This document shows positions 44,742-55,671 of a stretch of DNA of 64,000 nt, piece after piece. Under the pieces are notes generated by a model, which saw only the letters and a list, made by a program, of their open reading frames with translations, was not told the origin of the DNA and ran no database searches. Position 1 is the first letter of the stretch; each line of letters starts with the position of its first letter. Origin of the DNA: Shimia sp. R10_1. GTDB lineage: Bacteria; Pseudomonadota; Alphaproteobacteria; Rhodobacterales; Rhodobacteraceae. The translations under genes and the position numbers were made by a program. The DNA lies in the NCBI RefSeq assembly GCF_017744095.1, contig NZ_JAGHQX010000002.1, positions 456,282 to 520,281 on the forward strand, read 5' to 3'.

Positions 44742-46055
44742 TCAGTTACTGTTTAGGGTTTGTGCCAGATCTTCGGCAGCTTGTGTGGCATCAGCCCGGG
44801 TCTGCGCCTGCGCAACCCAGTCTGCCATCACGGATTTCGGCCCCTCGGCCAATGTCGCTATCTCGCCCAGCGCGGCGGTGAGATCGCCGGCTTTCAGCGC
44901 GGCTTCAGCCCGGCTGAGAATGGCGTCGGTGTCGCTGCCTTCGCGGGCCTCAACCGAGCGTGCACCAAATTGGGTTTTGAAGAAATTGCCAAGCCGGTTG
45001 CCCTGCCCTTCGTCCACCTTATCTGCACGCGCTTTGGCCAGCGCCGCACGCGCGGCCTCAGGGTAGCTTTCAATCAGCGCGGCCAGCGTGACAAGGCCCT
45101 CATCGGCAAATTGCGCGAGCACGGGTGCAACCTCCTGCCCCGTTGCGGAGCGCAGATCCACCAGAGCGCCGCTGTAAGACGCGCCACTGTCCAGCGCGGC
45201 GACAATGCGGGCCACGGAAGAGCGCGCCAAAGCAGTTTTTGCGGAGAGATCCGCCCGGTCTTTCAACTCGGCAGCCTCGGCTTTCTGCGCAGCCACCAGC
45301 TCTTTGAGGTCTTTGACTTCCCGCTCATAGGCCGCAATCGCGGCAGCGCCCAAGCCTTCATTCAATGGGCGCTTTTCAATATCGGTCAGACGCGCCTCAA
45401 AAGTGGCGACAGCCTCGGCCAGCGTGCCCAACTCGTTGGTTTGGCTCTCCAGGGCGGCGCGCAGGGTTTCCAGCTCACCAGCGGCAGCTTGCGCGGCACT
45501 CTGTGCAGCACCTGCGGCGTCACCGCTGGCCCCGATCTCGCCATCTAGCTCTGCCAAAGTCGCACTCTGCGCTTCAAGCTGCGCGGTCAGCTCTGCAATT
45601 GCTGCCTTGGTGTCGCCACCCAGTCCCAGTTGATCGCCAAAATAGACGGCCCCACCAAACCCGATTGCGGCGGCCACAGCACCGCCCAAAACCATGGGTA
45701 CAAAGCCCCCACGTTTTTGAGGCTCCTGCGTTGTGTCTGGTGCTGGCAAAGTTTCGACAGCATCCACGCTAGGGGCGATCTCGCCCGGCGTGTCCACGCC
45801 GTCTTCTGCGCCGTTTGCTTCTGTATCGCTTTCGTCATCTGCAGGCGCATCTTCGGTAGGCTCTGGATCCACCGCCGTTTCAGGCTCTGGCGCTTCAACC
45901 GGTTCTTCGATCGTGACCGGATCCTCGTCAGAGGCCTCCGCAACCTGCTCAGTCGCGTGTTCCTCCACGATCTCTGCGTCTTCGATCACCTGTTCCGCCT
46001 CTGTGGCGTCAACCTGATCCTTGTTTGGCTTGTCCGACTTATCCGTGGTCCCCAC
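44742..46055 (-). CDS. Mitofilin/Mic60-like inner-membrane protein
   Basis: 437 aa. The first 110 residues are very acidic and low-complexity, then one membrane helix (residues 116-140), a long alanine-rich coiled coil (about 150-290) and a C-terminal mitofilin-like domain. Alphaproteobacterial Mic60 homologues are encoded at this position next to hemD and hemY and have been linked to shaping internal membranes. The helix and the periplasmic coiled coil fit that. Older annotations call it HemX-like. Confidence 0.85.
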   Translation of the reverse strand: MGTTDKSDKPNKDQVDATEAEQVIEDAEIVEEHATEQVAEASDEDPVTIEEPVEAPEPETAVDPEPTEDAPADDESDTEANGAEDGVDTPGEIAPSVDAVETLPAPDTTQEPQKRGGFVPMVLGGAVAAAIGFGGAVYFGDQLGLGGDTKAAIAELTAQLEAQSATLAELDGEIGASGDAAGAAQSAAQAAAGELETLRAALESQTNELGTLAEAVATFEARLTDIEKRPLNEGLGAAAIAAYEREVKDLKELVAAQKAEAAELKDRADLSAKTALARSSVARIVAALDSGASYSGALVDLRSATGQEVAPVLAQFADEGLVTLAALIESYPEAARAALAKARADKVDEGQGNRLGNFFKTQFGARSVEAREGSDTDAILSRAEAALKAGDLTAALGEIATLAEGPKSVMADWVAQAQTRADATQAAEDLAQTLNSN

Positions 46056-46128
46056 AGGTCACCCTTTCGAATCCGTTTTTTGCAAATGCAGCACCAATCT
46101 AGGCGAGGGCGGCGGCTCGCTCAATGCG

Positions 46129-46836
46129 TCACACTGCGTCCAACAGTCTCGTGATCGCATCTGCCATGGCATTCGCCTGTTTTTTCGCCGCCAAAACAAC
46201 CTGTTCGCAAGGCAAATCGCCCAGCGCTTCTTGCGTGGCGGCACTGATCGCAACCACATGTATCGGAGCCGCCATGCCCTCCAGCGTGCGCAACTGACGG
46301 CTGAACACAGCCGCCGCATTCGGCGAAAACAAAGGCACTATGAGGGGGTTTTCACGCATCAGAAGCGATTTTGCAGCCTCGGTGAGATCAACGGGCACCT
46401 GATCATACACCACCGTCTCCTGCGTTTTGATCCCTGCAGCGGTCAGACGCGCGGCCAGGTCACCGCGCGACAGCGCCCCTCTGAAATGCACAAGCGGGCC
46501 GCGTGGGGCATCGGCCAAAATTCGCGCATAGAGCGCTTCGGCATCCCCATCCGCCGCTACTGCCTGCCAGCCCTTAGCAACCGCAGCCTCAGCCGTGGCC
46601 GCGCCAACACACCATGCCGGCAGATCCTGCGCCGGCGCCATCGCCACCCCATTGCGCGAACTGAACACAGCCCCGGTGAGACCTGTGAAATCCACCTCTG
46701 CACCGGTTGGCACAATCTCTACAATTGCGGATATCTCAATCGGGGCCGTCACCCCATGCGCACGCAGGCGCTGTGCAAACCGCGCGGCATCTGCCTGCGG
46801 GCGGGTCAGCAAAATCGTTGCGGGCCTGTGCGCCAT
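46129..46836 (-). CDS. hemD: Uroporphyrinogen-III synthase
   Basis: Closes hydroxymethylbilane to uroporphyrinogen III. 235 aa from the ATG at 46836 ([17 protein letters not shown]), the usual opening; the frame runs nine codons further. The family is poorly conserved, but [24 protein letters not shown] and the C-terminal [13 protein letters not shown] fit. First gene of hemD / Mic60-like / HemY, divergent from tsaD across 81 bp. Confidence 0.9.
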   Translation of the reverse strand: MAHRPATILLTRPQADAARFAQRLRAHGVTAPIEISAIVEIVPTGAEVDFTGLTGAVFSSRNGVAMAPAQDLPAWCVGAATAEAAVAKGWQAVAADGDAEALYARILADAPRGPLVHFRGALSRGDLAARLTAAGIKTQETVVYDQVPVDLTEAAKSLLMRENPLIVPLFSPNAAAVFSRQLRTLEGMAAPIHVVAISAATQEALGDLPCEQVVLAAKKQANAMADAITRLLDAV

Positions 46837-46917
46837 AGATGCCACCGGGATTGTTTGAGCCACAGGGAGGTGTTACCTGCCACAGAACCGACGCGCAACG
46901 GCAAGGACCAAGCCGCC

Positions 46918-48015
46918 ATGACAGAAACGCTCACCATTCTTGGCATTGAAAGCAGCTGTGATGACACAGCCGCCGCGATCCTGCGCCAGCCTGCGGGCGG
47001 GCCTGCAGAAATCCTTGCTTCTGTGGTGCATGGGCAAACCGACCTGCATGCGCCTTATGGCGGCGTGGTGCCTGAGCTTGCAGCGCGCGCGCATGCGGAG
47101 AAAGTGGATGTCTGTATCGCGCAGGCGCTGGATGCCTCAGGCGTGACGCTGAAGGAGCTGGATGCCATTGCCGTCACCGCTGGGCCGGGGCTGATTGGCG
47201 GAGTGATTTCCGGTGTGATGTGTGCCAAAGGGCTGTCAGCCAGTCTTGGCATTCCGCTTGTTGGCGTGAACCATCTTGCCGGGCACGCCCTGACCCCGCG
47301 CCTGACCGATCAGGTGGCCTTTCCTTATCTCATGCTTCTGGTGTCGGGCGGGCATTGTCAGTTTCTGATTGCCCATGGCCCTGAGAAATTTTCCCGCTTG
47401 GGCGGCACCATTGATGACGCCCCCGGCGAGGCTTTTGACAAAACCGCGCGTCTGCTGGGCCTGGCGCAGCCCGGTGGTCCGGCAGTGCAGGCAGAGGCCG
47501 AAAAAGGCGACGCCAAGCGCTTCCGCTTCCCGCGTCCGCTGCTGGATCGTCCCGGATGTGACATGTCCTTTTCTGGTCTGAAAACCGCACTTTTGCGCCA
47601 ACGCGACGCGATTATCGCGGAAAAAGGCGGGCTGACCGTGCAGGACCGTGCCGACCTTTGCGCAGGCTTTCAGGCCGCCGTGGTCGACGTGCTGGCCGAA
47701 AAAACCCGCCGCGCACTGGAGAGCTATCTGGCAGAAAATCCTTCTGAGCCGCTTTTGGCTGTGGCCGGTGGCGTGGCGGCAAATACAGCCATTCGGGCAA
47801 GATTAGAGACTGTTTGTGCCGATCTTGGTGTGACCTTCACCGCCCCGCCGCTGGCGCTTTGTACCGACAATGCCGCCATGATCGCTTATGCCGGTCTGGA
47901 GCGCTATCAAGCGGGCAATCAGGATGATATGTCCCTCGCCGCACGCCCACGCTGGCCGCTGGATCAGTCGGCACCGGCGTTGCTGGGCTCAGGCAAAAAA
48001 GGGGCTAAGGCATGA
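46918..48015 (+). CDS. tsaD: tRNA threonylcarbamoyladenosine transferase
   Basis: Transfers threonylcarbamoyl to A37 of ANN-reading tRNAs with TsaB and TsaE. 365 aa, ASKHA fold: [12 protein letters not shown], metal-binding [30 protein letters not shown], and [10 protein letters not shown]. The ATG at 46918 is chosen because the family opens there; the frame stays open almost 900 bases upstream, but that part is antisense to hemD. Overlaps gpsA by 4 bases. Confidence 0.96.
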   Translation: MTETLTILGIESSCDDTAAAILRQPAGGPAEILASVVHGQTDLHAPYGGVVPELAARAHAEKVDVCIAQALDASGVTLKELDAIAVTAGPGLIGGVISGVMCAKGLSASLGIPLVGVNHLAGHALTPRLTDQVAFPYLMLLVSGGHCQFLIAHGPEKFSRLGGTIDDAPGEAFDKTARLLGLAQPGGPAVQAEAEKGDAKRFRFPRPLLDRPGCDMSFSGLKTALLRQRDAIIAEKGGLTVQDRADLCAGFQAAVVDVLAEKTRRALESYLAENPSEPLLAVAGGVAANTAIRARLETVCADLGVTFTAPPLALCTDNAAMIAYAGLERYQAGNQDDMSLAARPRWPLDQSAPALLGSGKKGAKA

Positions 48016-48965
48016 TCTCTGTTCTCGGCGCTGGCGCATTTGGCACCGCGCTTGCCGTGGCTTTTGCCAAAGGCGGCACCAATGTCACCCTTTGGGCACG
48101 CGATGCCGAAGCTGCCAAGGCGATGCAAGAGACGCGCGAAAATCCCCGTCTGCCGGGCGTGACGTTGGCTGAAACAGTCTCTGTTACAGCTGAATTTGCG
48201 GAAACGCTCTGTGATACAGTCCTGCTGGCGGTTCCCATGCAAAAACTACGCGGCGTGCTGACAACCCATCCAGAGCTCTCTGGCCGCACCCTTGTGGCCT
48301 GTTGCAAAGGGGTGGAGCTGGGCACCGAGCTTGGCCCAGTGGCGGTGATCCGCGATGTGCTGCCCAATGCCACGCCTGCGATCCTCACCGGTCCCAGTTT
48401 TGCCGCCGACATCGCGCGCGGGCTGCCCACAGCGCTGACGCTGGCGACGCCGGATGAAAACACCGGAAAAACGCTGCAACAGAGACTGATATCGCCCAAC
48501 CTGCGGATTTACCGCACCACAGACACCGTGGGCGCTGAGCTGGGCGGTGCACTCAAAAACGTGATCGCCATTGCCTGTGGCATCGCCATGGGCGCGGGAC
48601 TAGGCGACAGCGCCCGTGCCGCGCTGATGACCCGTGGCTATGCGGAAATGGTGCGGATGGCACGTGCGCTGGGTGCGCAGGGAGACACGCTGGCCGGGCT
48701 GTCCGGTTTTGGGGATCTCACCCTGACTTGCTCATCGGAGCAATCGCGCAACTACAGTTTTGGTCTGTCTCTGGGCCGCGGCGACAGCTTTGATGCGTCC
48801 GTGACCGTCGAAGGCGCCGCCACCGCCCGCGCCGCGCTCGCCCGGGCAAACACCCTGAACATAGACATGCCCATCACCGCAGCCGTGGTCGCAATCCTCG
48901 ATGGGGGCTTGCAAATCCCCGACGCCATGGAAATGTTGCTCTCAAGACCACCCAAGGAGGAATAA
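48012..48965 (+). CDS. gpsA: NAD(P)H-dependent glycerol-3-phosphate dehydrogenase
   Basis: Makes sn-glycerol-3-phosphate for phospholipid synthesis. 317 aa: N-terminal [31 protein letters not shown], catalytic Lys in [14 protein letters not shown], and the C-terminal substrate domain [14 protein letters not shown]. Coupled to tsaD upstream (ATGA overlap) and three bases from the YciI gene downstream. Confidence 0.96.
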   Translation: MISVLGAGAFGTALAVAFAKGGTNVTLWARDAEAAKAMQETRENPRLPGVTLAETVSVTAEFAETLCDTVLLAVPMQKLRGVLTTHPELSGRTLVACCKGVELGTELGPVAVIRDVLPNATPAILTGPSFAADIARGLPTALTLATPDENTGKTLQQRLISPNLRIYRTTDTVGAELGGALKNVIAIACGIAMGAGLGDSARAALMTRGYAEMVRMARALGAQGDTLAGLSGFGDLTLTCSSEQSRNYSFGLSLGRGDSFDASVTVEGAATARAALARANTLNIDMPITAAVVAILDGGLQIPDAMEMLLSRPPKEE

Positions 48966-48967
48966 AC

Positions 48968-49243
48968 ATGCTGATCGCCCTCATCGCCAAAGACAAAGCT
49001 GGCGCATTGGACATCCGCAAGGCCAACCGTGACGCTCACCTGGCCTATCTGAAAAGCTCTGGCGATACGATCATGATGGCGGGCCCGTTTCTGGACGACG
49101 CTGGCGACATGTGCGGCTCGCTCATCATCCTGAACGTTGCGGATATGGCAGAAGCCGAAGCCTGGGCCGCGGCAGATCCCTATAAAGCGGCGGGCCTGTT
49201 TGAAAGCGTGACCCTGCAAGCCTGGAACAAGGTGCTGGGCTGA
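48968..49243 (+). CDS. YciI-family protein
   Basis: 91 aa single-domain protein of the YciI-like family (dimeric ferredoxin-like fold). The conserved His-Asp pair is seen in RDAHLAYL and FLDDAGDMCGSL. AAGGAGG lies directly before the ATG. The usual place in this gene order is behind gpsA; function unknown. Confidence 0.9.
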   Translation: MLIALIAKDKAGALDIRKANRDAHLAYLKSSGDTIMMAGPFLDDAGDMCGSLIILNVADMAEAEAWAAADPYKAAGLFESVTLQAWNKVLG

Positions 49244-49662
49244 TGCGCTATTGGCTGTTCAAATCGGAGCCCTCCACCTGGAGCTGGGCGCAACAGGTCG
49301 CCAAAGGCGAGGTTGGCGAAGAGTGGGACGGCGTGCGCAACTATCAGGCGCGTAATTTCATGCGAGAAATGGCCGTGGGCGACCGTGGCTTTTTCTATCA
49401 CTCCCAGAAAGAGAAATCCGTGGTCGGGATCATCGAGGTCTGCGCTGCCGCGCACCAAGACAGCACCACAGATGACGAGCGCTGGGAATGTGTGGACATC
49501 AAGGCCATTGCCCCGGTGCCCAAACCGGTGACGCTTGCCATGATCAAGGACGATCCGCGCCTCACCGAAATGGCGCTGGTGAAAAGCTCCCGCCTGTCCG
49601 TGCAGCCTGTCACCGCCGAAGAATGGGCCATCGTTTGTGAGATGGGTGGCGTCAAACCCTGA
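49243..49662 (+). CDS. EVE-domain protein
   Basis: 139 aa, EVE/PUA-like fold related to YTH domains and thought to read modified nucleotides. Opening MRYWLFKSEPSTWSW, then WDGVRNYQARNFM and GDRGFFYHS are diagnostic. It starts in the stop of the YciI gene (TGATG). Confidence 0.93.
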   Translation: MRYWLFKSEPSTWSWAQQVAKGEVGEEWDGVRNYQARNFMREMAVGDRGFFYHSQKEKSVVGIIEVCAAAHQDSTTDDERWECVDIKAIAPVPKPVTLAMIKDDPRLTEMALVKSSRLSVQPVTAEEWAIVCEMGGVKP

Positions 49663-49711
49663 TTTTTCAGGCATACTCCTGCTCATAGATCTTTGAGCGG
49701 AGGAGAATGTC

Positions 49712-50107
49712 ATGGGTTTTGTCGCCGTGATCGCCGCCACTGTGGCGTCGTATGTCTTTGGATCAGTCTGGTACATGGTGCTAGCCAAGCCTTGGATGGC
49801 CGCCGCCGAGGTCAAGCTTGGGGCAAACGGCCGACCGGCCAATGCTAGCAAACCAACCCCTTATATCGCTGCGTTTGTGTGCACCTTTGTCGTTGCAGGT
49901 ATGATGCGTCATGTGTTTGCCCTGTCTGGCATTACCGACATCGGCGCAGGGCTGATGAGCGGGCTCGGCATTGGCTTGTTTCTTGCAACACCTTGGATTG
50001 TCACCAACTATGGCTTCGCTGGGCGCCCGCCTGTGCTCATGCTGATTGATGGCGGGTATGCCACGATCGGCTGCATGATCATAGGGCTGGTTTTGACCCT
50101 ACTCTAA
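49712..50107 (+). CDS. DUF1761-like small membrane protein
   Basis: 131 aa with four hydrophobic segments and the family's opening pattern (ATVASYVFGSVWYMVLAKPWM). GGAGGAGAATGTC before the ATG gives a strong start. Function unknown. Followed by a 312-bp gene-free stretch. Confidence 0.8.
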   Translation: MGFVAVIAATVASYVFGSVWYMVLAKPWMAAAEVKLGANGRPANASKPTPYIAAFVCTFVVAGMMRHVFALSGITDIGAGLMSGLGIGLFLATPWIVTNYGFAGRPPVLMLIDGGYATIGCMIIGLVLTLL

Positions 50108-50419
50108 ACACCAAGTGCAAAAAGGCACGGCCGACTTGGCCATGCCGATTTAGCAGGTATCAGACTGCAGAAAATTAAACATAGGGGGCCTGCTTCCACT
50201 CGACCAGACCCCCTATGCCCCCCGCGTGCTCCCATACCACCACACGCGTCTGTTATATCTTAGGGTCCGGCCTTCCTGGCCCGACATACAAGGCATAGCC
50301 CAAACCGAATGAGTGTTTCAAATATCAAGTAGCGACAATCCGAGGAGATCCGTTTGGGATTTTGAAACCCTTTTGGCACAGAGCCCGCAATCGGGATCTG
50401 TACCCCCTCGGCAATGCGC
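50108..50419. other. Gene-free, highly structured intergenic region
   Basis: No open frame with coding character. It holds an imperfect hairpin at 50125-50147 (GGCACGGCC / GGCCATGCC), the strong hairpin at 50180-50217, an inverted repeat CGCGTG ... CACGCG near 50223-50250, and a GC-rich GGTCCGGCC ... GGCCC element near 50265-50282. Read on the minus strand, these end in a terminator, so a small RNA or the long 3' end of the DUF2853 message is possible. Confidence 0.5.
50171..50217 (-). terminator. Strong hairpin terminator on the minus strand
   Basis: A 13-bp stem with a single mismatch (CATAGGGGGTCTG / CAGGCCCCCTATG on the minus strand), 12-nt loop, directly followed by TTTAATTTT. This is a good intrinsic terminator for minus-strand transcription arriving from the DUF2853 gene or from a small RNA start in between. 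Confidence 0.7.
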
Positions 50420-50761
50420 CTAGAGATACTGTGACTCTTTGCCGAAATGCTTGGTCAGCATGTAGTAGACAACGGCGCGGTATTTGTTGCGCTCAGACAC
50501 GCCATAGGTCTCAAAAACCGCATCGATCGCTTCCTGCAGCTCCGGCCCGTCAGAAAGACCCAATTTCTTGATAAGAAAGTTGTTTTTGACGAGCGCAACC
50601 TCTTCGGGCTGCGTGCTCGCTACAGTTGCGCCGTCTGCATTGTAAATCGCCGGGCCACACCCGATGGTCACCTTTGTCAGCAAATCCATATCCGGTGTCA
50701 TTCCGCATTTCTGCTTCAGATCATCCGCATATTTGGCAATCAAGTCTTCGCGTTTTCCCAT
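50420..50761 (-). CDS. DUF2853-family protein
   Basis: 113 aa small helical protein matching DUF2853 (LIAKYADDLKQKCGMTPDMDLLTKVTIGCGPAIYN and FLIKKLGL). The start at 50761 is preferred over an ATG five codons upstream because AAGG then sits eight bases before it. Function unknown; it is common in alphaproteobacteria. Confidence 0.85.
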   Translation of the reverse strand: MGKREDLIAKYADDLKQKCGMTPDMDLLTKVTIGCGPAIYNADGATVASTQPEEVALVKNNFLIKKLGLSDGPELQEAIDAVFETYGVSERNKYRAVVYYMLTKHFGKESQYL

Positions 50762-50967
50762 GCCACACACCTTCATTTTTCTTAAAATTGGCCAAAATTA
50801 TCCGTCTGGGATCAAAACAATCGGGCATCAAACTAACGATTCACCCCCCAATCACAAAGGCAAAACAGCGCAAAAGCCATCGCGCCAGGCGTTCTGTCCC
50901 TTTGCAAACGCGCGCCCTAGGAGGTGCACCAATGGCCATGGAACGACATGAGCTTATAAGCAAAGGA

Positions 50968-51846
50968 TCAGGTTTCAGCCAGAATCTTAGCCAAATAGGC
51001 CCCATAAGCGCTTTTTTCAAAAAGTTTGGCCCGTTCAGCGAGCTGATCTACGGAAATCCAGCCACGATCAAAAGCGATCTCTTCCAGACAACCGGTCTGC
51101 AAGCCCTGGCGGTTTTCCAAAGTGCGCACAAAATTGCTCGCATCCAGCAAGGAGGCATGGGTGCCGGTATCCAGCCAGGCATAGCCGCGCCCCATGGTTT
51201 CCACGTGCAGCTTTCCTTCGGACAAATAGGTCTGCAATAGATCGGTGATCTCAAGCTCCCCGCGTGCCGACGGCTTAACACCCCGCGCCCGCTCCGGCGC
51301 TTCATGATCGAGGAAGTAGAGCCCGGTCACCGCGTAATTGGACGAAGGGTTAACCGGCTTTTCAACAATCTCTCGTGCCTGACCGTCATCTCCAAAATAC
51401 ACCACACCATATCGTTCGGGATCGACAACGTGATAACCAAACACTGTACTTCCTTCAGGCCGGCTATCTGCTGCTTTAAGAACTTTAGGCAAACCTTGTC
51501 CGAAGAAAATATTGTCTCCCAACACCAATGCGGAAGGGGCGCCGCTCAAAAAGTCTTCGGCAAGTATAAATGCCTGCGCCAATCCATCTGGAGATGGCTG
51601 CATAACATAAGTCAAAGAAACACCCCAAGCACTTCCATCGCCTAACAGACGCTGAAACTGATCCTGATCCTGCGGTGTTGTGATGATGCAAATTTCCCGG
51701 ATCCCTGCCAACATCAACACCGAAATCGGATAGTAAATCATGGGTTTATCATAGACAGGCAGCAGTTGTTTAGAGACCGCCATCGTTATTGGATGCAAGC
51801 GAGATCCGGTTCCGCCTGCCAAAATAATACCTTTGCGTTTCTTCAT
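50968..51846 (-). CDS. rfbA: Glucose-1-phosphate thymidylyltransferase
   Basis: Makes dTDP-glucose, first step to dTDP-L-rhamnose. 292 aa: the nucleotide loop [53 protein letters not shown]. One base follows the rfbD stop. Last gene of the minus-strand unit ugd-rfbC-rfbB-rfbD-rfbA. Confidence 0.96.
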   Translation of the reverse strand: MKKRKGIILAGGTGSRLHPITMAVSKQLLPVYDKPMIYYPISVLMLAGIREICIITTPQDQDQFQRLLGDGSAWGVSLTYVMQPSPDGLAQAFILAEDFLSGAPSALVLGDNIFFGQGLPKVLKAADSRPEGSTVFGYHVVDPERYGVVYFGDDGQAREIVEKPVNPSSNYAVTGLYFLDHEAPERARGVKPSARGELEITDLLQTYLSEGKLHVETMGRGYAWLDTGTHASLLDASNFVRTLENRQGLQTGCLEEIAFDRGWISVDQLAERAKLFEKSAYGAYLAKILAET

Positions 51847-51847
51847 T

Positions 51848-52711
51848 TTAGTAGTCCAGTTTTTTCAATACGTCATTAAGGTCAGACCGCCAGTCAGACC
51901 GTTCAATTCCGAATGTTGCCAGCGTCAGATTGTTATCCAACCGGGAGTTTTTTGGGCGCCTAGCCACAGATGAGTAATCCTCGCTAGTTATGTCTTCCAC
52001 CGAGCAGGAGACTGATGCTTGGGCAAAAATCTCCCTGGCAAAATCAGCCCAGCTCACATCAGGTTTACTTGATAGGTGATAGGTGCCACTTTTCTCCGGC
52101 TTACAAAGTAACTCTTTTGCAATTTTTAGGCAGCTCTCGGCAATGTACGAAGCACTTGTTGGGCCGCCAACCTGATCCGCAACCACACTGAGTGTTTTTT
52201 GCTCCGAAGCAAGCCGAAGCATGGTTTTTACGAAATTGTCACCGTAAACTGAAAATGCCCAAGAAGTGCGCAAAATACAATGTGTACCCGCGACCGACCT
52301 TATTGCGATTTCGCCGTTAAGCTTCGATCGTCCATATGCGCTCAGTGGATTTGTTACTTGGTCTACTCGATTCGGCTTTTCACCGGCTCCGTCAAACACA
52401 TAATCAGTCGAAATATGAATAAAAGGGATACCACGATCTGCACAAACTTCCGCTATCAGACCTGGCGCTAACCCGTTGACAACGTTTGCCAAATCTTCAT
52501 TTTCTTCGGCGTTATCAACAGCAGTATATGCGGCCGCATTTATCACAACATCAGCGTCGGATCGAAGCACACACTGCTTACAAGTCTCTGGCTTGGTAAA
52601 TTCTGCTTCAGAGCGTGCTAATGCTTCAACGGACACATCATCACGCTTATAGGCGGCCTCAATCAATGCTCGGGCAATTTGACCAGTTTTTCCAAAAACC
52701 AGAACCTTCAT
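51848..52711 (-). CDS. rfbD: dTDP-4-dehydrorhamnose reductase
   Basis: 287 aa short-chain reductase finishing dTDP-L-rhamnose: [10 protein letters not shown] nucleotide loop, [21 protein letters not shown] and the active-site YGRSKLNGE. The start at 52711 overlaps the rfbB stop by four bases. Its base composition is visibly more A+T-rich than that of rfbB and rfbC, which suggests a different history for this part of the unit. Confidence 0.95.
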   Translation of the reverse strand: MKVLVFGKTGQIARALIEAAYKRDDVSVEALARSEAEFTKPETCKQCVLRSDADVVINAAAYTAVDNAEENEDLANVVNGLAPGLIAEVCADRGIPFIHISTDYVFDGAGEKPNRVDQVTNPLSAYGRSKLNGEIAIRSVAGTHCILRTSWAFSVYGDNFVKTMLRLASEQKTLSVVADQVGGPTSASYIAESCLKIAKELLCKPEKSGTYHLSSKPDVSWADFAREIFAQASVSCSVEDITSEDYSSVARRPKNSRLDNNLTLATFGIERSDWRSDLNDVLKKLDY

Positions 52712-53790
52712 GATTTTTTGGAATCGCTTCGCGCACTCTGATCCGCATCTGCGCCAATGCGTTCGCCGACCCGATGCCGGTTGAGCAGAGGCCGCCACCA
52801 ACTTTCGCTCTCAAGGTACCAGTGCACCGTTTTGCGCAGACCTTCCTCCACCGTGACCGACGGACGCCAGCCCAGCTCTTCGCGAATGCGGGTTGGGTCA
52901 ATCGCATAGCGCGCATCATGGCCGGGGCGATCGGTCACAAAGGTGATCAGATCGGCATAGGGCCCACTCTCCCGCGGACGCAGCTGATCAAGGATCCCAC
53001 AAAGCGTCTGCACCAGTTGCAGGTTGCTACGCTCGTTTTCGCCACCAATGTTGTAGGTCCGCCCAACAACGCCCCGTTCCACCACCGTGAGCAGCGCATC
53101 CGCGTGGTCTTCCACATAAAGCCAGTCCCGCACATTGGACCCGTCGCCGTAAATCGGCAGCGGCTTTCCTGCGAGAGCGTTCAGGATCACAACGGGGATG
53201 AGCTTCTCCGGGAAGTGATACGGCCCGTAGTTGTTGGAACAATTGGTCAGCAGAACCGGCAGCCCGTAGGTCTCCGCCCAGGCCCGCACCAGATGGTCTG
53301 AGGCCGCTTTTGAGGCGGAATAGGGACTACGCGGATCATAAGCGGTGTCTTCAGTGAACTGCACATTCGGGTCCGCAGGTAGACTGCCATAGACCTCATC
53401 CGTTGAGATGTGGTGGAACCGAAACGCTTCCGGTTTGCCCATCTCAATCCAATACTGGCGCGCCGCTTCGAGCATGTTGAATGTGCCGGTGATATTGGTC
53501 TCGATAAAATCTCCGGGGCCGTCGATTGAACGGTCGACATGGGACTCTGCGGCCAGGTGCATCACCACATCTGGCTGATGCGCCGCAAACACGCGATTGA
53601 GTGCCGCACGATCCCGAATATCCACATGCTCAAAACAATAACGAGGATTTTCAGCAACAGAAGCGACATTCTCAAGACAGGCCGCATAGGTGAGCGTATC
53701 GACGTTCACAACATCATGCCCAGCCCTGATCGCCTGACGCACCACAGCTGAGCCAATGAAGCCTGCGCCCCCTGTGACCAAAATCTTCAT
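52708..53790 (-). CDS. rfbB: dTDP-glucose 4,6-dehydratase
   Basis: 360 aa extended SDR enzyme: NAD loop [38 protein letters not shown], active-site [11 protein letters not shown], and [18 protein letters not shown]. Full length. Three bases follow the rfbC stop. Confidence 0.96.
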   Translation of the reverse strand: MKILVTGGAGFIGSAVVRQAIRAGHDVVNVDTLTYAACLENVASVAENPRYCFEHVDIRDRAALNRVFAAHQPDVVMHLAAESHVDRSIDGPGDFIETNITGTFNMLEAARQYWIEMGKPEAFRFHHISTDEVYGSLPADPNVQFTEDTAYDPRSPYSASKAASDHLVRAWAETYGLPVLLTNCSNNYGPYHFPEKLIPVVILNALAGKPLPIYGDGSNVRDWLYVEDHADALLTVVERGVVGRTYNIGGENERSNLQLVQTLCGILDQLRPRESGPYADLITFVTDRPGHDARYAIDPTRIREELGWRPSVTVEEGLRKTVHWYLESESWWRPLLNRHRVGERIGADADQSARSDSKKS

Positions 53791-53793
53791 ACT

Positions 53794-54348
53794 CTACCTT
53801 TCCCAAGTAAATGGACTCTCAAAGTTTTTTAGTGTGGGTGCCACTTGATCCTTCTGAGATACGACCACCTTGCGGTCAATGCCCCAATTCACTCGACAGC
53901 TATCCCAATGCACCGCCCCCTCGAACTTAGGAGCGTAGTAATTAGTACACTTGTAAATCACCTCCGTCATCGGCGCGCGGGTGATGAACCCGTGCAGGAA
54001 CCCTTTGGGCACCAGCAGCTGTCTGCCGTTTTGCGCGCTCAGCTCCACGGCAACATGCTGCCCGTAAGTGGGCGAGCCTTTGCGGATATCGACCGCCACA
54101 TCCAACAGCTCCCCCTGCCCACAGCGCACAAGCTTGTCCTGTGCATGGGGCGGCGCCTGAAAATGCAAACCGCGAACCGTGCCCACTTCGGCAGACATCG
54201 AATGGTTATCTTGCACAAATTCCAGATCAATACCATGTTCCAGCATGCGCTGCTTGTTCCAGCTTTCAGAGAAAAAGCCGCGCGCGTCGCCAAAACGCGC
54301 GGGCGTCAAGATCAACACCCCGTCCAGCGCTGTTGTCTCTATCTGCAT
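53794..54348 (-). CDS. rfbC: dTDP-4-dehydrorhamnose 3,5-epimerase
   Basis: 184 aa cupin epimerase: DARGFFSESW, QDNHSMSAEVGTVRGLHFQ with the catalytic His, LVPKGFLHGF, and TEVIYKCTNYYAP. The start at 54348 has GGAG just upstream; the frame runs eleven codons further without a site. The 156-bp gap to ugd has no gene. Confidence 0.95.
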   Translation of the reverse strand: MQIETTALDGVLILTPARFGDARGFFSESWNKQRMLEHGIDLEFVQDNHSMSAEVGTVRGLHFQAPPHAQDKLVRCGQGELLDVAVDIRKGSPTYGQHVAVELSAQNGRQLLVPKGFLHGFITRAPMTEVIYKCTNYYAPKFEGAVHWDSCRVNWGIDRKVVVSQKDQVAPTLKNFESPFTWER

Positions 54349-54504
54349 GTGTTCTCCACAAAACTGCCCTGCACATCCCAACGCAATTAAAGCACCTTAG
54401 GCCGAGAAACCCGACAGGTTTTAGGCTCTGGTGTGAAAACCGTAGGACATGTTGCCTGTTCATGACAGGTCAGCGGACGCAGTTGCCCGCCGTGCAGGGG
54501 GCGC

Positions 54505-55671
54505 TCAATCCGCCCCAAAAAGATCGCGTGTGAAGACTTTGTCTTCCACATCAGCAAGATCGTCTGTCATGCGGTTGGCCACAATCACATCCGCTTCGGC
54601 CTTAAACGCCCCCAGATCCCGCACCACACGCGAACGGAAGAATTCATTTTCCTCCAGCACGGGTTCATAGACAATCACCTCAACACCCTTGGCCTTCAGC
54701 CGCTTCATAATCCCCTGCACAGAGCTTTGGCGGAAGTTATCAGAGCCAGCCTTCATCACCAGACGATAGATGCCCACAACCCTCGGCCCCTTCATCAGGA
54801 TCTGATCAGAAAGGTAATCTTTGCGCGTGCGGTTGGCATCCACAATGGCGCGGATCAGGTTTTGGGGCACATGGTTGTAATTTGCCAAAAGCTGTTTGGT
54901 GTCTTTGGGCAGGCAATAGCCGCCATAGCCAAAGGAGGGATTGTTGTAGTGATCCCCAATGCGCGGATCGAGGCTGATACCCTCGATGATCTGGCGCGAG
55001 TCCATGCCACCGGCAATTGCATAGCTGTCCAGCTCATTAAAAAACGCAACCCGCATCGCAAGGTAGGTGTTGGCAAACAGCTTGATCGCCTCCGCCTCTT
55101 GCGGATCCGTGAAACGCACTTCCACATCTTTGCTGACAGCGCCTTCGAGAAGAAGATCGGCAAACACACGTGCGCGCTCAGACCTTTCACCCACAATGAT
55201 ACGGCTCGGATGCAGGTTGTCATGAAGCGCTTTGCCTTCGCGCAAAAACTCTGGTGAGAAAATAACCTGTTCGGTCTCAAACCGCGCGCGAATGTCAGTC
55301 ACAAAGCCCACAGGGATGGTGGATTTGATCACAATCGTCGCAGCGCTGTTCACCGCGATCACCTGTTGAATGACGGCTTCAACGCTGGAGGTGTCAAAGT
55401 AGTTGGTCTTTGGGTCGTAGTTTGTGGGCGTGGCCACAATCACAAAAGCAGCGTCGCGGTAGGCGGCTTCGGCATCGGTGGTGGCGGTCAGAGTCAAATC
55501 TCGCGCGGTCAGAAACTCTTCCAGATCCGCATCCACGATGGGGCACTTGCGTGCGTTCACCATCTGCACACGCGCTTCAGAAACGTCGACGGCGACAACC
55601 TCATGGTTCTGGGAGAGCAACGCCGCATTTGACAAACCAACGTAGCCTAAGCCTGCAACGGCAACTTTCAT
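54505..55671 (-). CDS. ugd: UDP-glucose 6-dehydrogenase-like nucleotide-sugar dehydrogenase
   Basis: Oxidises a UDP-hexose to the uronate with NAD. 388 aa: [13 protein letters not shown] nucleotide loop, [22 protein letters not shown] and the catalytic Cys in [12 protein letters not shown] (about C253). The short 388-aa form is typical of capsule and LPS loci. UDP-glucose is the likely substrate; a UDP-N-acetyl sugar cannot be excluded. Confidence 0.92.
   Translation of the reverse strand: MKVAVAGLGYVGLSNAALLSQNHEVVAVDVSEARVQMVNARKCPIVDADLEEFLTARDLTLTATTDAEAAYRDAAFVIVATPTNYDPKTNYFDTSSVEAVIQQVIAVNSAATIVIKSTIPVGFVTDIRARFETEQVIFSPEFLREGKALHDNLHPSRIIVGERSERARVFADLLLEGAVSKDVEVRFTDPQEAEAIKLFANTYLAMRVAFFNELDSYAIAGGMDSRQIIEGISLDPRIGDHYNNPSFGYGGYCLPKDTKQLLANYNHVPQNLIRAIVDANRTRKDYLSDQILMKGPRVVGIYRLVMKAGSDNFRQSSVQGIMKRLKAKGVEVIVYEPVLEENEFFRSRVVRDLGAFKAEADVIVANRMTDDLADVEDKVFTRDLFGAD

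Noticed and set aside
46021..46917. Open frame extending almost 900 bases upstream of tsaD in the same frame
   Set aside because: It is antisense to hemD, encodes no recognisable domain, and TsaD proteins start at [13 protein letters not shown].
50160..50420. tmRNA, SRP RNA, 6S RNA or RNase P RNA
   Set aside because: The conserved cores of these RNAs as I know them were not found on either strand; only a generic candidate small RNA is proposed.
51006..51013. AAGCGCTT core inside rfbA
   Set aside because: Same core as the LacI operators, but inside a coding region, without the flanking TC...GA bases and far from sugar genes.
50932..51240. Plus-strand frame with a perfect AGGAGG before an ATG
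   Set aside because: It lies antisense to rfbA and its product is low in recognisable features; the ribosome-like motif is probably chance.
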